From Paenibacillus_AP thailandensis (GTDB lineage: Bacteria > Bacillota > Bacilli > Paenibacillales > Paenibacillaceae): a stretch of DNA of 64,000 nt. Position numbers and translations under genes: made by a program. The notes under the pieces are model-generated. The model worked only from the letters and a program-made list of their open reading frames with translations, was not told the origin of the DNA and did no database searches. Below are positions 34,885 to 42,917 of this stretch, one piece after another (positions within the stretch are counted from its first letter, which is position 1; the number at the start of each line of letters is the position of its first letter). The stretch spans positions 620,001 to 684,000 of the forward strand of contig NZ_JBHUMY010000001.1 of NCBI RefSeq assembly GCF_042685365.1, written 5' to 3'.

Positions 34885-35400
34885 ATGGCATTAGGTTATG
34901 GAAACATTTCGGCAAGCTCCGGCGGTATGGGAGAATACGGCTATCGCCCTCAATATCCGCCCTATATGTACCCCCAATATCAACAGCCGACGACGCTGCC
35001 TGCGCAGATCGGACCGCAAACCGGCCCAGCCGCCGTGCCGAGTGGCTCGTTCGTTACGCCCGGCGGCGGCAATATCGTGACGGTTCCGGCGGAAGAATCT
35101 TTTGTCGAGAATATTTTGCGGCTTAACCGCGGCAAAAAAGCGACCTTCTACATGACGTACGAAAACAACAAGGAATGGAACGCCAAAATTTTCACCGGGG
35201 TTATCGAAGCGGCCGGGCGCGACCATATCATCATCAGCGATCCTTCCACGGGAATGAGATTTTTGCTGCTGACGCTCAATCTCGACTACGTGACGTTTAA
35301 TGAACCGATCGCGTACGAATATCCGTTCCAAGGCGGCACGGTCACCCAATCGACGCCTATGGGAACGGCAACCGTCGGCACGGTCACCACTAGCCGATAA
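34885..35400 (+). CDS. gerQ: Spore coat protein GerQ
   Basis: A 171-residue coat protein. The first half is Gly/Tyr/Pro/Gln-rich (residues 5-70); the conserved domain (about 70-160) starts at VPAEESFVENILRLNRG and includes FTGVIEAAGRDHIIISDP and LLLTLNLDYVTF. GerQ is needed for CwlJ localisation in Bacillus spores and is cross-linked in the coat; the low-complexity head carries several Gln and Lys. It follows cwlJ. A short hairpin (CCGTCCG / CGGACGG) is seen downstream but lacks a T-run. Confidence 0.92.
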   Translation: MALGYGNISASSGGMGEYGYRPQYPPYMYPQYQQPTTLPAQIGPQTGPAAVPSGSFVTPGGGNIVTVPAEESFVENILRLNRGKKATFYMTYENNKEWNAKIFTGVIEAAGRDHIIISDPSTGMRFLLLTLNLDYVTFNEPIAYEYPFQGGTVTQSTPMGTATVGTVTTSR

Positions 35401-35412
35401 CCAAATAGCCTA

Positions 35413-35727
35413 TCAAGGATTTTCGATGACGAGCGGCCGTCCGCCCGACGGACGGAACGTCCAAATATGCATTTTGCCGGCTCCGCCGGGAATCCATTCG
35501 CTCACGCGATACCAAGGGGAACGCTTGTCCGAGCGTTCTTTCTTTATTTGTTCGGCTTCCTCCGCAGTCGCCGCCGTCCAAAGCTCGACGAACAGGCACG
35601 GCTGATCCGTTCCTTCATATAAATGAACGTTGCGGTAACGTTCCTGAACGAGCAGCGAGCCGGTGTAAGCGGCGTACCGCTCCTTGTCTTCCGGACGTAT
35701 TTTATATTCCGCGAAACAAATGTACAT
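35413..35727 (-). CDS. Small hypothetical protein, dimeric alpha/beta-barrel-like
   Basis: A 104-residue protein starting at ATG 35727, with GGGGAGA about 6 nt upstream; an extended frame lacks a ribosome site. It begins MYICFAEYKIRPEDKERYAAY, resembling antibiotic-biosynthesis-monooxygenase or NIPSNAP-type ferredoxin-like folds, with LLVQERYRNVHLYEGT and FVELWTAATAEEAEQ after. It converges with gerQ (12 nt apart). I do not assign a reaction. Confidence 0.7.
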   Translation of the reverse strand: MYICFAEYKIRPEDKERYAAYTGSLLVQERYRNVHLYEGTDQPCLFVELWTAATAEEAEQIKKERSDKRSPWYRVSEWIPGGAGKMHIWTFRPSGGRPLVIENP

Positions 35728-35854
35728 GGTTCTCTCCCCTTCGCAAGCCGTTTCATCGGCGGCTATCATAATGTTGGTCCGCTTCGTTGATACTACATGA
35801 AAAAGGCCGTTCCGGTCAAAGCCGGCTTCGGCAGCCCCAGGAGGAGATCGACTT

Positions 35855-36841
35855 ATGGATTCAGGAACCCATTTCATCATGGGAATCGGCATTGGCGGCC
35901 TCGCCATGATTGACCCTGTCGTGGCGGCAAGCCCGGCGGTGAGCACCGCCGTCTTGATCGGGACGATTGCCGGCTCGGAAGCCCCCGATCTCGATTCGCT
36001 GCTTCGTTTCCGCGGAAACGCCGTCTATATTCGCAATCATAGAGGCTTGTCCCATTCGATTCCCGCGATTGCGATATGGACCGTGCTCATTACGGGCGTT
36101 CTGCAGCTTTTTTACCGGGGAAGCTTGCCTTGGCTTCACGTCGGCGGCTGGGTTCTGCTTTCGGTCGTGATCCATGTGCTGACGGACCTGTTCAACGCCT
36201 ACGGAACGCAGGCCATGCGCCCCTTTAACGACAAATGGATTTCCTGGAACGTCATTCACATTTTTGATCCGATCATTTTTACGACGCATCTGGTCGCCAT
36301 CTTGCTGTGGGCTACGGGGGCGGCAAGGCCGCAGATCGTATTTCCGCTGCTTTATTTGTTTTTGGCCGTGTATTTCGTTTGGCGCACGCTGAGCAGCCGA
36401 TCGCTGCTGAAGCGGCTTCCTGTTTTGGACCCGTTGCCGTTCGAACCAAGCCGCTATTTCCTTTTTCCGACGATTTCGTTAAATCAATGGCATATCGTTA
36501 AAAAAATCGGCGACGGCTCGTTTATGATCGGAAAGCTGATGAACGAAAAAGTGGCCTGGCTCGATCATGTCGAATGCTCAAGCCATCCGGCCGTCGAACG
36601 GTCCAAGCACGATCCCTCCGTCCGTTCCTTTCTGTATTTGACCAAATTTGCCTGCGCGGAAACCGTCGAGCACGATTGGGGATACGAGGTTCGCTGGGCG
36701 GACGTCCGCTACCTGCATCGCAAGCAATTCCCGTTCGTCGCCGTTCTGCTTATGAACAAGCAATTCGAAACGGTCGGTTCCTATGTCGGCTGGCAGAGCA
36801 CGGACCGGCTATCCAAAAGGCTGAAGATGAATTCGTATTAA
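35855..36841 (+). CDS. Membrane-bound metal-dependent hydrolase (YdjM/YfhP type)
   Basis: A 328-residue protein of the YdjM/YfhP family. Metal-binding signatures are MDSGTHFIMG at the start, EAPDLDSLLRF and NHRGLSHSI, plus HVLTDLFNAYG. About five hydrophobic segments fill residues 20-190; the C-terminal third is soluble. The start is ATG 35855, preceded by AGGAGATCG. Bacillus YfhP is a negative regulator of a neighbouring gene, but the biochemical role of the family is open. The terminator follows 51 nt after the stop. Confidence 0.85.
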   Translation: MDSGTHFIMGIGIGGLAMIDPVVAASPAVSTAVLIGTIAGSEAPDLDSLLRFRGNAVYIRNHRGLSHSIPAIAIWTVLITGVLQLFYRGSLPWLHVGGWVLLSVVIHVLTDLFNAYGTQAMRPFNDKWISWNVIHIFDPIIFTTHLVAILLWATGAARPQIVFPLLYLFLAVYFVWRTLSSRSLLKRLPVLDPLPFEPSRYFLFPTISLNQWHIVKKIGDGSFMIGKLMNEKVAWLDHVECSSHPAVERSKHDPSVRSFLYLTKFACAETVEHDWGYEVRWADVRYLHRKQFPFVAVLLMNKQFETVGSYVGWQSTDRLSKRLKMNSY

Positions 36842-36891
36842 ACTTATGTTACTATTAAAGCATCGTTGGCAAACGACCTGCCGGAATGCAG

Positions 36892-36940
36892 GCAGGCTGA
36901 AGAGCAAGGCGCAAAAACCGCGAATCAGCCTGCTTTTTTT
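36892..36940 (+). terminator. Terminator of the membrane hydrolase gene
   Basis: Stem GCAGGCTGA / TCAGCCTGC with a 24-nt loop, then eight T. Confidence 0.75.
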
Positions 36941-36956
36941 CGTTTTCCCCCAGCAC

Positions 36957-36987
36957 AAAAGAAGGCCCAAGGTTTCCCTTGAGCCTT
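36957..36987 (-). terminator. Terminator of the spore protein gene
   Basis: Stem AAGGCCCAAGG / CCTTGAGCCTT (one mismatch), followed on the minus strand by CTTTTG. Confidence 0.6.
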
Positions 36988-37012
36988 ACTGCTTGTTTGT
37001 GTATGGAAACGA

Positions 37013-37234
37013 TTAGCGGACACCGCCGGACAGTTGTTGTTCAGCGATTTGCACCAGCTTTTTCGTGATGTAACCACCAAGGGAGCCAGCATCGCGAGAT
37101 GTAACGTTTCCATAGTAGCCGTCTTGCGGAATGACTACGCCCAGAGATTGAGCAGCTTCCAATTTCATTTGTTGGAGAGCTTGGCGTGCTTGAGGTACGA
37201 CGAGTTGGTTGTTGTTGTTGTTTCTGCCTGCCAT
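37013..37234 (-). CDS. Alpha/beta-type small acid-soluble spore protein
   Basis: A 73-residue DNA-binding spore protein. ATG 37234 has GAAAGGAG 8 nt upstream. The family blocks are present: VVPQARQALQQMKLEAAQ with the cleavage-type KLE-x-A region, and SRDAGSLGGYITKKLV. These proteins coat spore DNA and protect it from damage, and are degraded by Gpr on germination. A good sigma-G type promoter (37280-37308) lies upstream, as expected for forespore expression. Confidence 0.96.
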   Translation of the reverse strand: MAGRNNNNNQLVVPQARQALQQMKLEAAQSLGVVIPQDGYYGNVTSRDAGSLGGYITKKLVQIAEQQLSGGVR

Positions 37235-37279
37235 TTGGAATTCTCCTTTCAATTCTGTACGTAATTTGTGGTGCAAGCT

Positions 37280-37308
37280 TATTATGTACAAGCGTTAGGA
37301 AACTATGC
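37280..37308 (-). promoter_or_regulatory. Sigma-G type promoter of the spore protein
   Basis: Minus strand GCATA (37304-37308), a 17-nt spacer, CATAATA (37280-37286), which fit the sigma-G consensus forms GHATR and CATNHTA. Confidence 0.6.
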
Positions 37309-37359
37309 TTATGGGGAACTATATTTTTCGCTAACTTTATGACAAAAGGAGCGTTTTCG

Positions 37360-37545
37360 ATGTCCAAACCGCTAGCGTTGTTATTTGCCGTCGTGTCGAC
37401 GATTCTCATGTCGGCTACCGCTATATCGATCAGCCACAATCTTTGGGCAACGCTTATTTTAAGCATCGCGACCGTCGGGTTTATAGGGACCGGCTTTATG
37501 TTAAAAGGAAAAAAACGCCGCAGACAACAACAACCTCAAGGTTAG
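37360..37545 (+). CDS. DUF5325-type small membrane protein
   Basis: A 61-residue protein with two hydrophobic segments (about 4-22 and 28-46) and a basic tail (KGKKRRRQQQPQG). ATG 37360 has AAAGGAG 8 nt upstream. It resembles Bacillus YlaF (DUF5325) in length, layout and the GTGFMLKGKK end. It is divergent from the spore protein gene. A hairpin (CAACCTCAAGG / CCTTGAGGTTG) overlaps its stop. The function is unknown. Confidence 0.7.
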   Translation: MSKPLALLFAVVSTILMSATAISISHNLWATLILSIATVGFIGTGFMLKGKKRRRQQQPQG

Positions 37546-37556
37546 CCTTGAGGTTG
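37531..37556. terminator. Hairpin overlapping the stop codon
   Basis: Perfect 11-bp stem CAACCTCAAGG / CCTTGAGGTTG spanning the end of the DUF5325-type gene. The T-run is weak, so it may act as a terminator or barrier for both converging genes. Confidence 0.55.
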
Positions 37557-37610
37557 CTGCTTTATACGCGCTTCTTTTTTTAAAATCTCGATTTAGAAGG
37601 TATGGAAAGC

Positions 37611-38594
37611 TTATGTGGCCAGAAAGCCCATGCGCTTCTTCACGTCCGCCAGCGTGCGGTCCGCCACGGCTGCCGCCTTCTCCGCTCCCCGTTTCAAAAT
37701 ATCGTAAATTTCGCCGGATTTCCGGATTTCGTAATAGCGGTTTTGGAGCGGCTCGAGCACTTCGATAATCCGTTCGGCAAGATCCTTTTTGAACGGGCCG
37801 TAGCCTTGCCCTTCGTACGCCGCTTCGATTTCCGCGATCGACATTCCCGATACTTGGGCGTAAATGCTGATCAGATTGCTGACTTCCGGCTTCGCGGACG
37901 GATCGTATTTAATTTCCCGGCCGGAATCGGTCGTCGCCCGGCTAATTTTTTTCCGGATGACGGACGGGTCGTCGAGCAACGCGATATAGCTGCCCGGATT
38001 CGGATTGCTTTTGCTCATTTTTTTGCTTGCGTCGTCGAGCGACATGATGCGTGCCCCTACTTCCGGAATATAGGGCTCCGGAATCGTGAAATATTCGCCG
38101 AACCTGGAGTTAAACCGGTGCGCCAAATCGCGGGTAAGCTCCAAATGCTGCTTCTGGTCGTCGCCAACCGGAACGAGATCCGCGTTGTATACGAGAATAT
38201 CCGCTGCCATCAGCGCCGGATAAACGAACAACCCCGCGCCTACGGATTCCTTGCCGGCCGACTTGTCTTTAAATTGCGTCATTCTTTCGAGCTCGCCCAT
38301 TCCGGTCAACGTCGTAAGGATCCAGCCAAGCTCGGCATGGGCCCGAACATGCGATTGCACAAAAACGTTGGACTTGTCGGGATCAATGCCCGCGGCGATA
38401 AACAGCGCCGCCACCGCCTCCGTTTGCTCGCGCAGCGCCTCCGGCTCCTGCGGCACCGTAATCGCATGCAGGTCCACGACCATAAAATAACATTCCTCGC
38501 TATGCTGCAGCTTGACGAAATTGCGCATCGCGCCGATATAATTGCCGAGCGTCAGCTGCCCGCTTGGCTGAATGCCTGAAAGTACTTTACCCAT
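37611..38594 (-). CDS. trpS: Tryptophanyl-tRNA synthetase
   Basis: Class Ic synthetase of 327 residues that charges tRNA-Trp. The HIGH-equivalent is QPSGQLTLGNYIG (about residues 9-21) and KMSKS is in DDASKKMSKSN (near 193). ATG 38594 (MGKVLSG) has AAGGAG 10 nt upstream; an ATG three codons earlier abuts the ribosome site. The gene is preceded by a 430-nt repeat-rich stretch and then a T-box leader with a TGG specifier, so it responds to uncharged tRNA-Trp. Confidence 0.97.
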   Translation of the reverse strand: MGKVLSGIQPSGQLTLGNYIGAMRNFVKLQHSEECYFMVVDLHAITVPQEPEALREQTEAVAALFIAAGIDPDKSNVFVQSHVRAHAELGWILTTLTGMGELERMTQFKDKSAGKESVGAGLFVYPALMAADILVYNADLVPVGDDQKQHLELTRDLAHRFNSRFGEYFTIPEPYIPEVGARIMSLDDASKKMSKSNPNPGSYIALLDDPSVIRKKISRATTDSGREIKYDPSAKPEVSNLISIYAQVSGMSIAEIEAAYEGQGYGPFKKDLAERIIEVLEPLQNRYYEIRKSGEIYDILKRGAEKAAAVADRTLADVKKRMGFLAT

Positions 38595-38620
38595 TTCGAT
38601 CATACTCCTTCATTTTTTTG

Positions 38621-38746
38621 TACCTCCCCAAACCCCTCCAATGGAGGGGCCCCAAGGGGCTCGCCCCTCTGGACACCCCTTTCTACCTCCCCAAACCCCT
38701 CCAATGGAGGGGCTCCAACGGGCTCGCCCCTCCGGCCACCCCGAAA
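38621..38746. repeat. 63-bp tandem repeat, two copies, with palindromes
   Basis: Copies at 38621-38683 and 38684-38746 differ at few positions. Each starts TACCTCCCCAAACCCCTCC and contains CCCCTCCAATGGAGGGG, a perfect 7-bp inverted repeat. They lie in the trpS leader, between T-box and ribosome site. Confidence 0.9.
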
Positions 38747-38796
38747 GAGCGTGCCTTCTACGCGGCCGGCGTTGACAATCACACGAGATCGAGCCG

Positions 38797-38943
38797 CTTG
38801 TCCTGACGGACAAAGCTCTCCTTCCCGCTTCTTACGCCACGTTGCCGCCTCGGGTGCATCCTGCCGCAAAGGCGCTTTAAGCCAGACTTTCTACCGAACC
38901 CCTCGCTCTTGTCCCCCAGGGGACAAAGCTTTACTTTCCCGAG
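38797..38943. repeat. Two related CTTGTCC / GGACAAAG hairpin units
   Basis: Units at 38797-38827 and 38908-38943 share CTTGTCC, a 4-nt or longer centre, then GGACAAAGCT and a C/T-rich tail ending CCCG. A partial third (AACAAAGCTTTACTCTCG) follows at 38947. Each core can fold. Confidence 0.7.
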
Positions 38944-39025
38944 CCCAAACAAAGCTTTACTCTCGCCACCCGTTCGGGGATCGAAAATCCCTTCGGGATT
39001 AAAGTGAAATAGGGAAGCTGTCACC

Positions 39026-39287
39026 AAAACGCAAAAAAGCCCCTCGCCGCAAGGGACGAGGGACCGTGGTGCCACCCTAATTCGCTTTGACAGCCGCCGC
39101 CTGGGCGCCATGAAAGCCTTGATGCTCCGTAACGGGGAACAGCCGGAGAAGAATCGGCATTCTGGACGAACGCGTTCCTCTTCCCTGCTCGGGGGCCCAT
39201 TCGGATTCGGTCCATGTACCGGTTTGCACCTGACACCGGCTCTCTGTCAGCATGGATGCCGCTCTTACTTGTTCCCGTCATCGCATT
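39026..39287 (-). promoter_or_regulatory. T-box leader, tryptophan specific
   Basis: On the minus strand the T-box sequence AGGGTGGCACCACGGTCC lies at 39061-39078. Stem I features are seen upstream, including GAACAAGTA and GAGAGCCGGTG. The specifier loop reads CCGAATGGGCC, which places TGG (Trp) at 39197-39199. The terminator stem CCCTCG / CGAGGG with a six-T run is at 39033-39062. Uncharged tRNA-Trp would favour the antiterminator and allow trpS expression. Confidence 0.93.
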
Positions 39288-39294
39288 TTCATTT

Positions 39295-39323
39295 ACTTTA
39301 AACCTCTCCGCCATGCATGTCAA
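39295..39323 (-). promoter_or_regulatory. trpS/T-box promoter
   Basis: Minus strand perfect -35 TTGACA (39318-39323), 17-nt spacer, -10 TAAAGT (39295-39300). It lies in the last codons of the upstream gene 39298-39729. Confidence 0.7.
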
Positions 39324-39729
39324 GGAGTTTGCCGTTTCCGGAGCTTGGGTGCTTCGAAGGCGAGCGGTAGCTCCAATTCGCCATGTTGTAGTTCGATTCG
39401 TAGCTAATGCTAGCCGACCAAGAGGCAGTGCTGGGACGAACGGCGAAGTCGTAAAGAATTTCGCCATGTGTCCAGTCACGTCTAAACTTCAAAGCCTCAA
39501 TAGCCAATTTTCTGAAGGCATGTACTTGAGACGGCGACATCCCTTGTCCAATTTTCTCCATTTTTCCGTCTTTAAACTCAATTGGGTTATTTTTCAGCCC
39601 GAATTTGCCGATAGCGTTATTACGGATATGTATCATAACCGTCCCCGCCGAAGCATTCGTAAGTTCACTCTCTAACTGGCGAAACACGAAATCGATTTGT
39701 CTCGCCAACGGCATAGCATCTAGTTCCAC
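39298..39729 (-). CDS. Conserved protein of unknown function
   Basis: A 143-residue protein starting at GTG 39729, with GGAGGAGG 9-10 nt upstream. It begins MELDAMPLARQIDFVFRQLE and has TVMIHIRNNAIGKFG and ALKFRRDWTHGEILYDFAVR. It looks like a compact alpha/beta protein without signal peptide or membrane segments. I recall similar proteins beside trpS in Paenibacillus, but no function. The end (WSYRSPSKHPSSGNGK) is low-complexity, and the trpS promoter overlaps its last codons. Confidence 0.75.
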   Translation of the reverse strand: MELDAMPLARQIDFVFRQLESELTNASAGTVMIHIRNNAIGKFGLKNNPIEFKDGKMEKIGQGMSPSQVHAFRKLAIEALKFRRDWTHGEILYDFAVRPSTASWSASISYESNYNMANWSYRSPSKHPSSGNGKLLDMHGGEV

Positions 39730-39960
39730 CTTATTGCTCCTCCTCCCGAAATTTTATATTCTTGTTTTATTTTCTAGTTCTTGGTGCTTATTATAGAGTC
39801 TATTGAATTTTTTTACAATACATAATTTGAGAATTTTTTCGAACATTCGCACTATTAGTTGATTACTGTCGAACTATTGCGATATATGAAGTAAGTATGT
39901 AGACCTATGTCGAAGGGAGATGATATAATATGGATAATCTTACTAAAGGAGCGCTTTCTT

Positions 39961-41226
39961 ATGAAGGAATGGTTTGAAAGTTTAACGGTTCGCCGCAAGC
40001 TGATGCTGATGAACTATGGCGCCTTTACCGTTACGGCAGCCCTCTTCATCTCGATTGTCGGTTTCAGCGGCGGCAAAGTCTGGATTGCTTTGATTGCGGC
40101 TATCATTCTTGCCCTTGCCATTCAGCCTGTTGTTTCATTCCTGGACTCCTCGATCCGCAGCTCATTCTCCGAAATGTCCGACGCAGCTTACCGAATCTCG
40201 AAAGGCGACTTCACGCACAAAATCGACATCAGCACGGCAGGTACGCTGGGCGAACTCGGCCATTCCTTTAACAGCATGATCGATAAACTGCGCGATATTC
40301 TAACCGAGACGACGACCATTACCCGACATGTCTCGGAAACAAGCCGCAATATTTTCGAAAGCAACTCCGAGATCCAACGCGTGATGGAGCAAGTGGCGGT
40401 ATCGGCCACGGAGCTAGCCACAGGCTCCAACGAAATATCGTCCAGCGTTTCCGGCATTTCCGGGTCCATCGCCGATATCGAAAACCTCGTCTCGAGCTAT
40501 GCCGCTTCGACGAAAGAAATGAACAAACGGTCCGACGCCATGCTGGAGCTGGTGGAACGCGGGCGGCAAGCGCTTGATTCGCAGTCCGAAGGGATGCAGA
40601 AGAACATCGCCGCTACGACGAATGTGTCGGAAACCATTCAAGATCTTTCGCAAAAAGCGCAAGGCATATCTTCCATTACCAAAAGCATTTCGGAAATTGC
40701 GGACCAGACCAACCTGCTGTCGCTGAACGCTTCGATCGAAGCCGCCCGCGCAGGCGAGCACGGCAAAGGCTTTGCGGTCGTCGCCCAGGAAGTCCGCCTG
40801 CTGGCCGAGCAATCGATGGCTTCGACCAAGCAAGTATTCGGTCTGGTGAAAGGCATTACCGAAAGCATTAAGCATACGATTGAAACGATGAAAATCAATG
40901 AGGAGATCGTCAGCCAGCAGTCGGAAAGAATTCGCGAGACCGAGCAGGTTTTCGTCGAGATGGCAACAAGCATTCAGTTCATTACGGATCAAATCGCCGC
41001 ATTCGCCAGGGAAAGCGACGTCATGCTGGAAAGCGCCCGCAATATTTCCGCCGCGATCCAAAACATTTCGGCGATTACCCAGCAATCGGCCGCCGGAACC
41101 GAGCAAGTATCCGCGGCCATGAACGAACAAATCGCGTCCGTACAAGCCGTGGTCCATGAAACGGAACGGATGCTGGCCATGGCAACCCAGCTGCAAAGAA
41201 CGATTCAAGTGTTCAAGATCAAATAA
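39961..41226 (+). CDS. Methyl-accepting chemotaxis-like protein without sensor domain
   Basis: A 421-residue signal protein. Two closely spaced membrane segments (about 15-35 and 40-60) leave no extracellular sensing domain. A HAMP-like linker (60-115) follows, then a long coiled-coil signalling domain with the hairpin EIADQTNLLSLNASIEAARA and GKGFAVVAQEVRLLAEQS near residues 255-290. ATG 39961 has AAAGGAG 9 nt upstream. It could couple to CheA/CheW or act as a membrane-state or intracellular sensor. No che genes are near. Confidence 0.88.
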   Translation: MKEWFESLTVRRKLMLMNYGAFTVTAALFISIVGFSGGKVWIALIAAIILALAIQPVVSFLDSSIRSSFSEMSDAAYRISKGDFTHKIDISTAGTLGELGHSFNSMIDKLRDILTETTTITRHVSETSRNIFESNSEIQRVMEQVAVSATELATGSNEISSSVSGISGSIADIENLVSSYAASTKEMNKRSDAMLELVERGRQALDSQSEGMQKNIAATTNVSETIQDLSQKAQGISSITKSISEIADQTNLLSLNASIEAARAGEHGKGFAVVAQEVRLLAEQSMASTKQVFGLVKGITESIKHTIETMKINEEIVSQQSERIRETEQVFVEMATSIQFITDQIAAFARESDVMLESARNISAAIQNISAITQQSAAGTEQVSAAMNEQIASVQAVVHETERMLAMATQLQRTIQVFKIK

Positions 41227-41364
41227 CGGCTGCAAAACGGGAAGCGCGCGGGGCGTTTCCCGTTCCCCCCCGCCCTGGAAATGAATGATTCGGACTCAAC
41301 GGGACACACTATCCGGTATGCCTTTTCATTAGCATTAAACCGATTTTCAAGCGGAGGTCCCGGT

Positions 41365-42162
41365 ATGAAAAAGCTAGAGAATCGATTTCGTCTGCTCTTA
41401 ACCGCCCTTTTTTTCGCCATGTCCGCCGTTTCCGGCATAGGTTCTCCCGCCGCCGCCGCTCCGGCCGTCCCCGCGAGCGAGCAGCAGCGGAACGATATGA
41501 CCTGGGTCCGATATAAGCAAACCTTTCCGGGCCATTTCGTAACGAACGGGGCCAGGGACGCCAAAAAAGTGGCGTTAACGTTCGACGATGCGCCGGACCC
41601 CCGTTTTACGCCGCAAATATTGGATATATTGAAGGAGCAGCATGTCCGGGCGACGTTTTTTATCGTCGGTTACCGTGCCGAGGATCATAGAGAGCTGGTA
41701 CGCCGGATTCATCGGGAAGGGCATGAAATCGGCAATCATTCCTATAACCATCCGAACTACGCCGAGCTGCCCCTGGAACAATTCCAAAACCAAATCCTGA
41801 GAACGGACCGGGCCATTCGAAAGATCGCCGGTTATTCGCCTCGTTTTATTCGTCCGCCTTACGGCGAGCTTCGCTCCCGGCAGATGAGATGGCTAAGCGA
41901 ACACGATTATACCGTCGTGAATTGGGACGTCGATTCTGTGGATTGGAGAAATACGGCAAGCTCCGACGTTCTAATGAATATCCGGAAAACGCTGCGGCCG
42001 GGCTCCATCGTGCTTCAGCATGCCGGAGGCGGAGACGGACAGGACTTGTCCGGCACGATCGCCGCGCTCCCCGCTTTGATTGAAGAGCTTAAGGAGCAAG
42101 GCTTCGATATCGTCCCGTTGTCGGAGCTGCTCGGCCAGCCGGCGGCCAGGCGCTTGAAATAA
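41365..42162 (+). CDS. Polysaccharide deacetylase (NodB domain)
   Basis: A 265-residue exported deacetylase of carbohydrate esterase family 4. The signal peptide is at residues 1-33. The NodB motifs are ALTFDDAPDP (catalytic Asp and metal Asp), HEIGNHSYNHP (metal His pair), RPPYGELR and IVLQHAGGG. It removes acetyl groups from wall sugars or chitin-like polymers. GGAGGTCC precedes ATG 41365; upstream in-frame codons lack a site. It is convergent with the LysM-3D gene. Confidence 0.93.
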   Translation: MKKLENRFRLLLTALFFAMSAVSGIGSPAAAAPAVPASEQQRNDMTWVRYKQTFPGHFVTNGARDAKKVALTFDDAPDPRFTPQILDILKEQHVRATFFIVGYRAEDHRELVRRIHREGHEIGNHSYNHPNYAELPLEQFQNQILRTDRAIRKIAGYSPRFIRPPYGELRSRQMRWLSEHDYTVVNWDVDSVDWRNTASSDVLMNIRKTLRPGSIVLQHAGGGDGQDLSGTIAALPALIEELKEQGFDIVPLSELLGQPAARRLK

Positions 42163-42200
42163 AACAGCCGTCCGTCCTTTGGATGAAAGGACGGACGGCT
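42159..42200 (-). terminator. Terminator between converging wall genes
   Basis: Perfect 15-bp stem AGCCGTCCGTCCTTT / AAAGGACGGACGGCT; the minus reading ends GTTTTATTT. It may serve both directions. Confidence 0.85.
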
Positions 42201-42223
42201 TATGGACCTCGCTAGAGGATTTC

Positions 42224-42838
42224 TCATTTTAAGATTTGGACTTCTATGTTCTGAATGCCGAATGTTCTGACTTCCGCTTGGCTGCCCGGGATAAAAATAT
42301 CGATCCGGTTGCCCTTGATGGCTCCGCCGATATCCGCCGCTTTCGCGACAAAACCGCCGGCCGGAAGATTCTCATGCTCGTAGCCGGTAATATAAAGCTT
42401 CGTGCCTAACGGAATGACGTCCGGATCGACGGCTACCGTTCCAAGCTTAAGCGGATTGCCGAAATAATCGACGGCGCCCCACTTGCCGTTCTCCGAAGCT
42501 GCGGAAGAATAAGCGGTAGCCTTAATGTTCAACGTTTTGGATACGCGATACGACTTCCCATCCGCCGTTACGGATTTGGCCGATGCCGGTGCCGCTTTAA
42601 CGGTTGCTTGAGCTGTCGAAGGAATCGTGATCTTAAGGCCTTTGTACAGATTAAACGGATTGACGCCCGGATTCGCCTCCTGAAGCTTGTTCACCGTAAC
42701 GCCATACTGTTTGGCAAGCTTCCAGAACGTATCGCCGTCCTTGGTCGTATAAGTGGACGCCGCGCCATGAGCGGGACCTCCAAACAACATCAACGATAAC
42801 CCGAATGCCAAGACAGCCGCCGGAATCTTCTTCTTCAT
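42224..42838 (-). CDS. LysM plus 3D-domain wall protein
   Basis: A 204-residue exported protein. The signal peptide ends near GGPAHGA (about residue 26), then comes one LysM domain (residues 29-73; YTTKDGDTFWKLAKQYGV) and a C-terminal 3D domain (about 100-204) with its aspartates in VDPDVIPLG, KAADIGGAI and GNRIDIFIPG. Such YocH/Sps-like proteins bind or cleave peptidoglycan as lytic transglycosylase-like enzymes. It is followed on the same strand only by its terminator. Confidence 0.92.
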   Translation of the reverse strand: MKKKIPAAVLAFGLSLMLFGGPAHGAASTYTTKDGDTFWKLAKQYGVTVNKLQEANPGVNPFNLYKGLKITIPSTAQATVKAAPASAKSVTADGKSYRVSKTLNIKATAYSSAASENGKWGAVDYFGNPLKLGTVAVDPDVIPLGTKLYITGYEHENLPAGGFVAKAADIGGAIKGNRIDIFIPGSQAEVRTFGIQNIEVQILK

Positions 42839-42917
42839 CGTCTCATCCTCTCCACCTAACCGTTGATTATGTAACCGGACGCCCTGTCCGGTTAAGACAA
42901 CATGAAACGGCCGAATA

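Noticed and set aside
38564..38806. A frame encoding a 21-residue repeat (YLPKPLQWRG...)
   Set aside because: It is the translation of the 63-bp palindromic DNA repeat in the trpS leader, not a likely gene.
38621..38943. Tandem and hairpin repeats as a CRISPR array
   Set aside because: Only two copies of 63 bp with no spacers and no cas genes.
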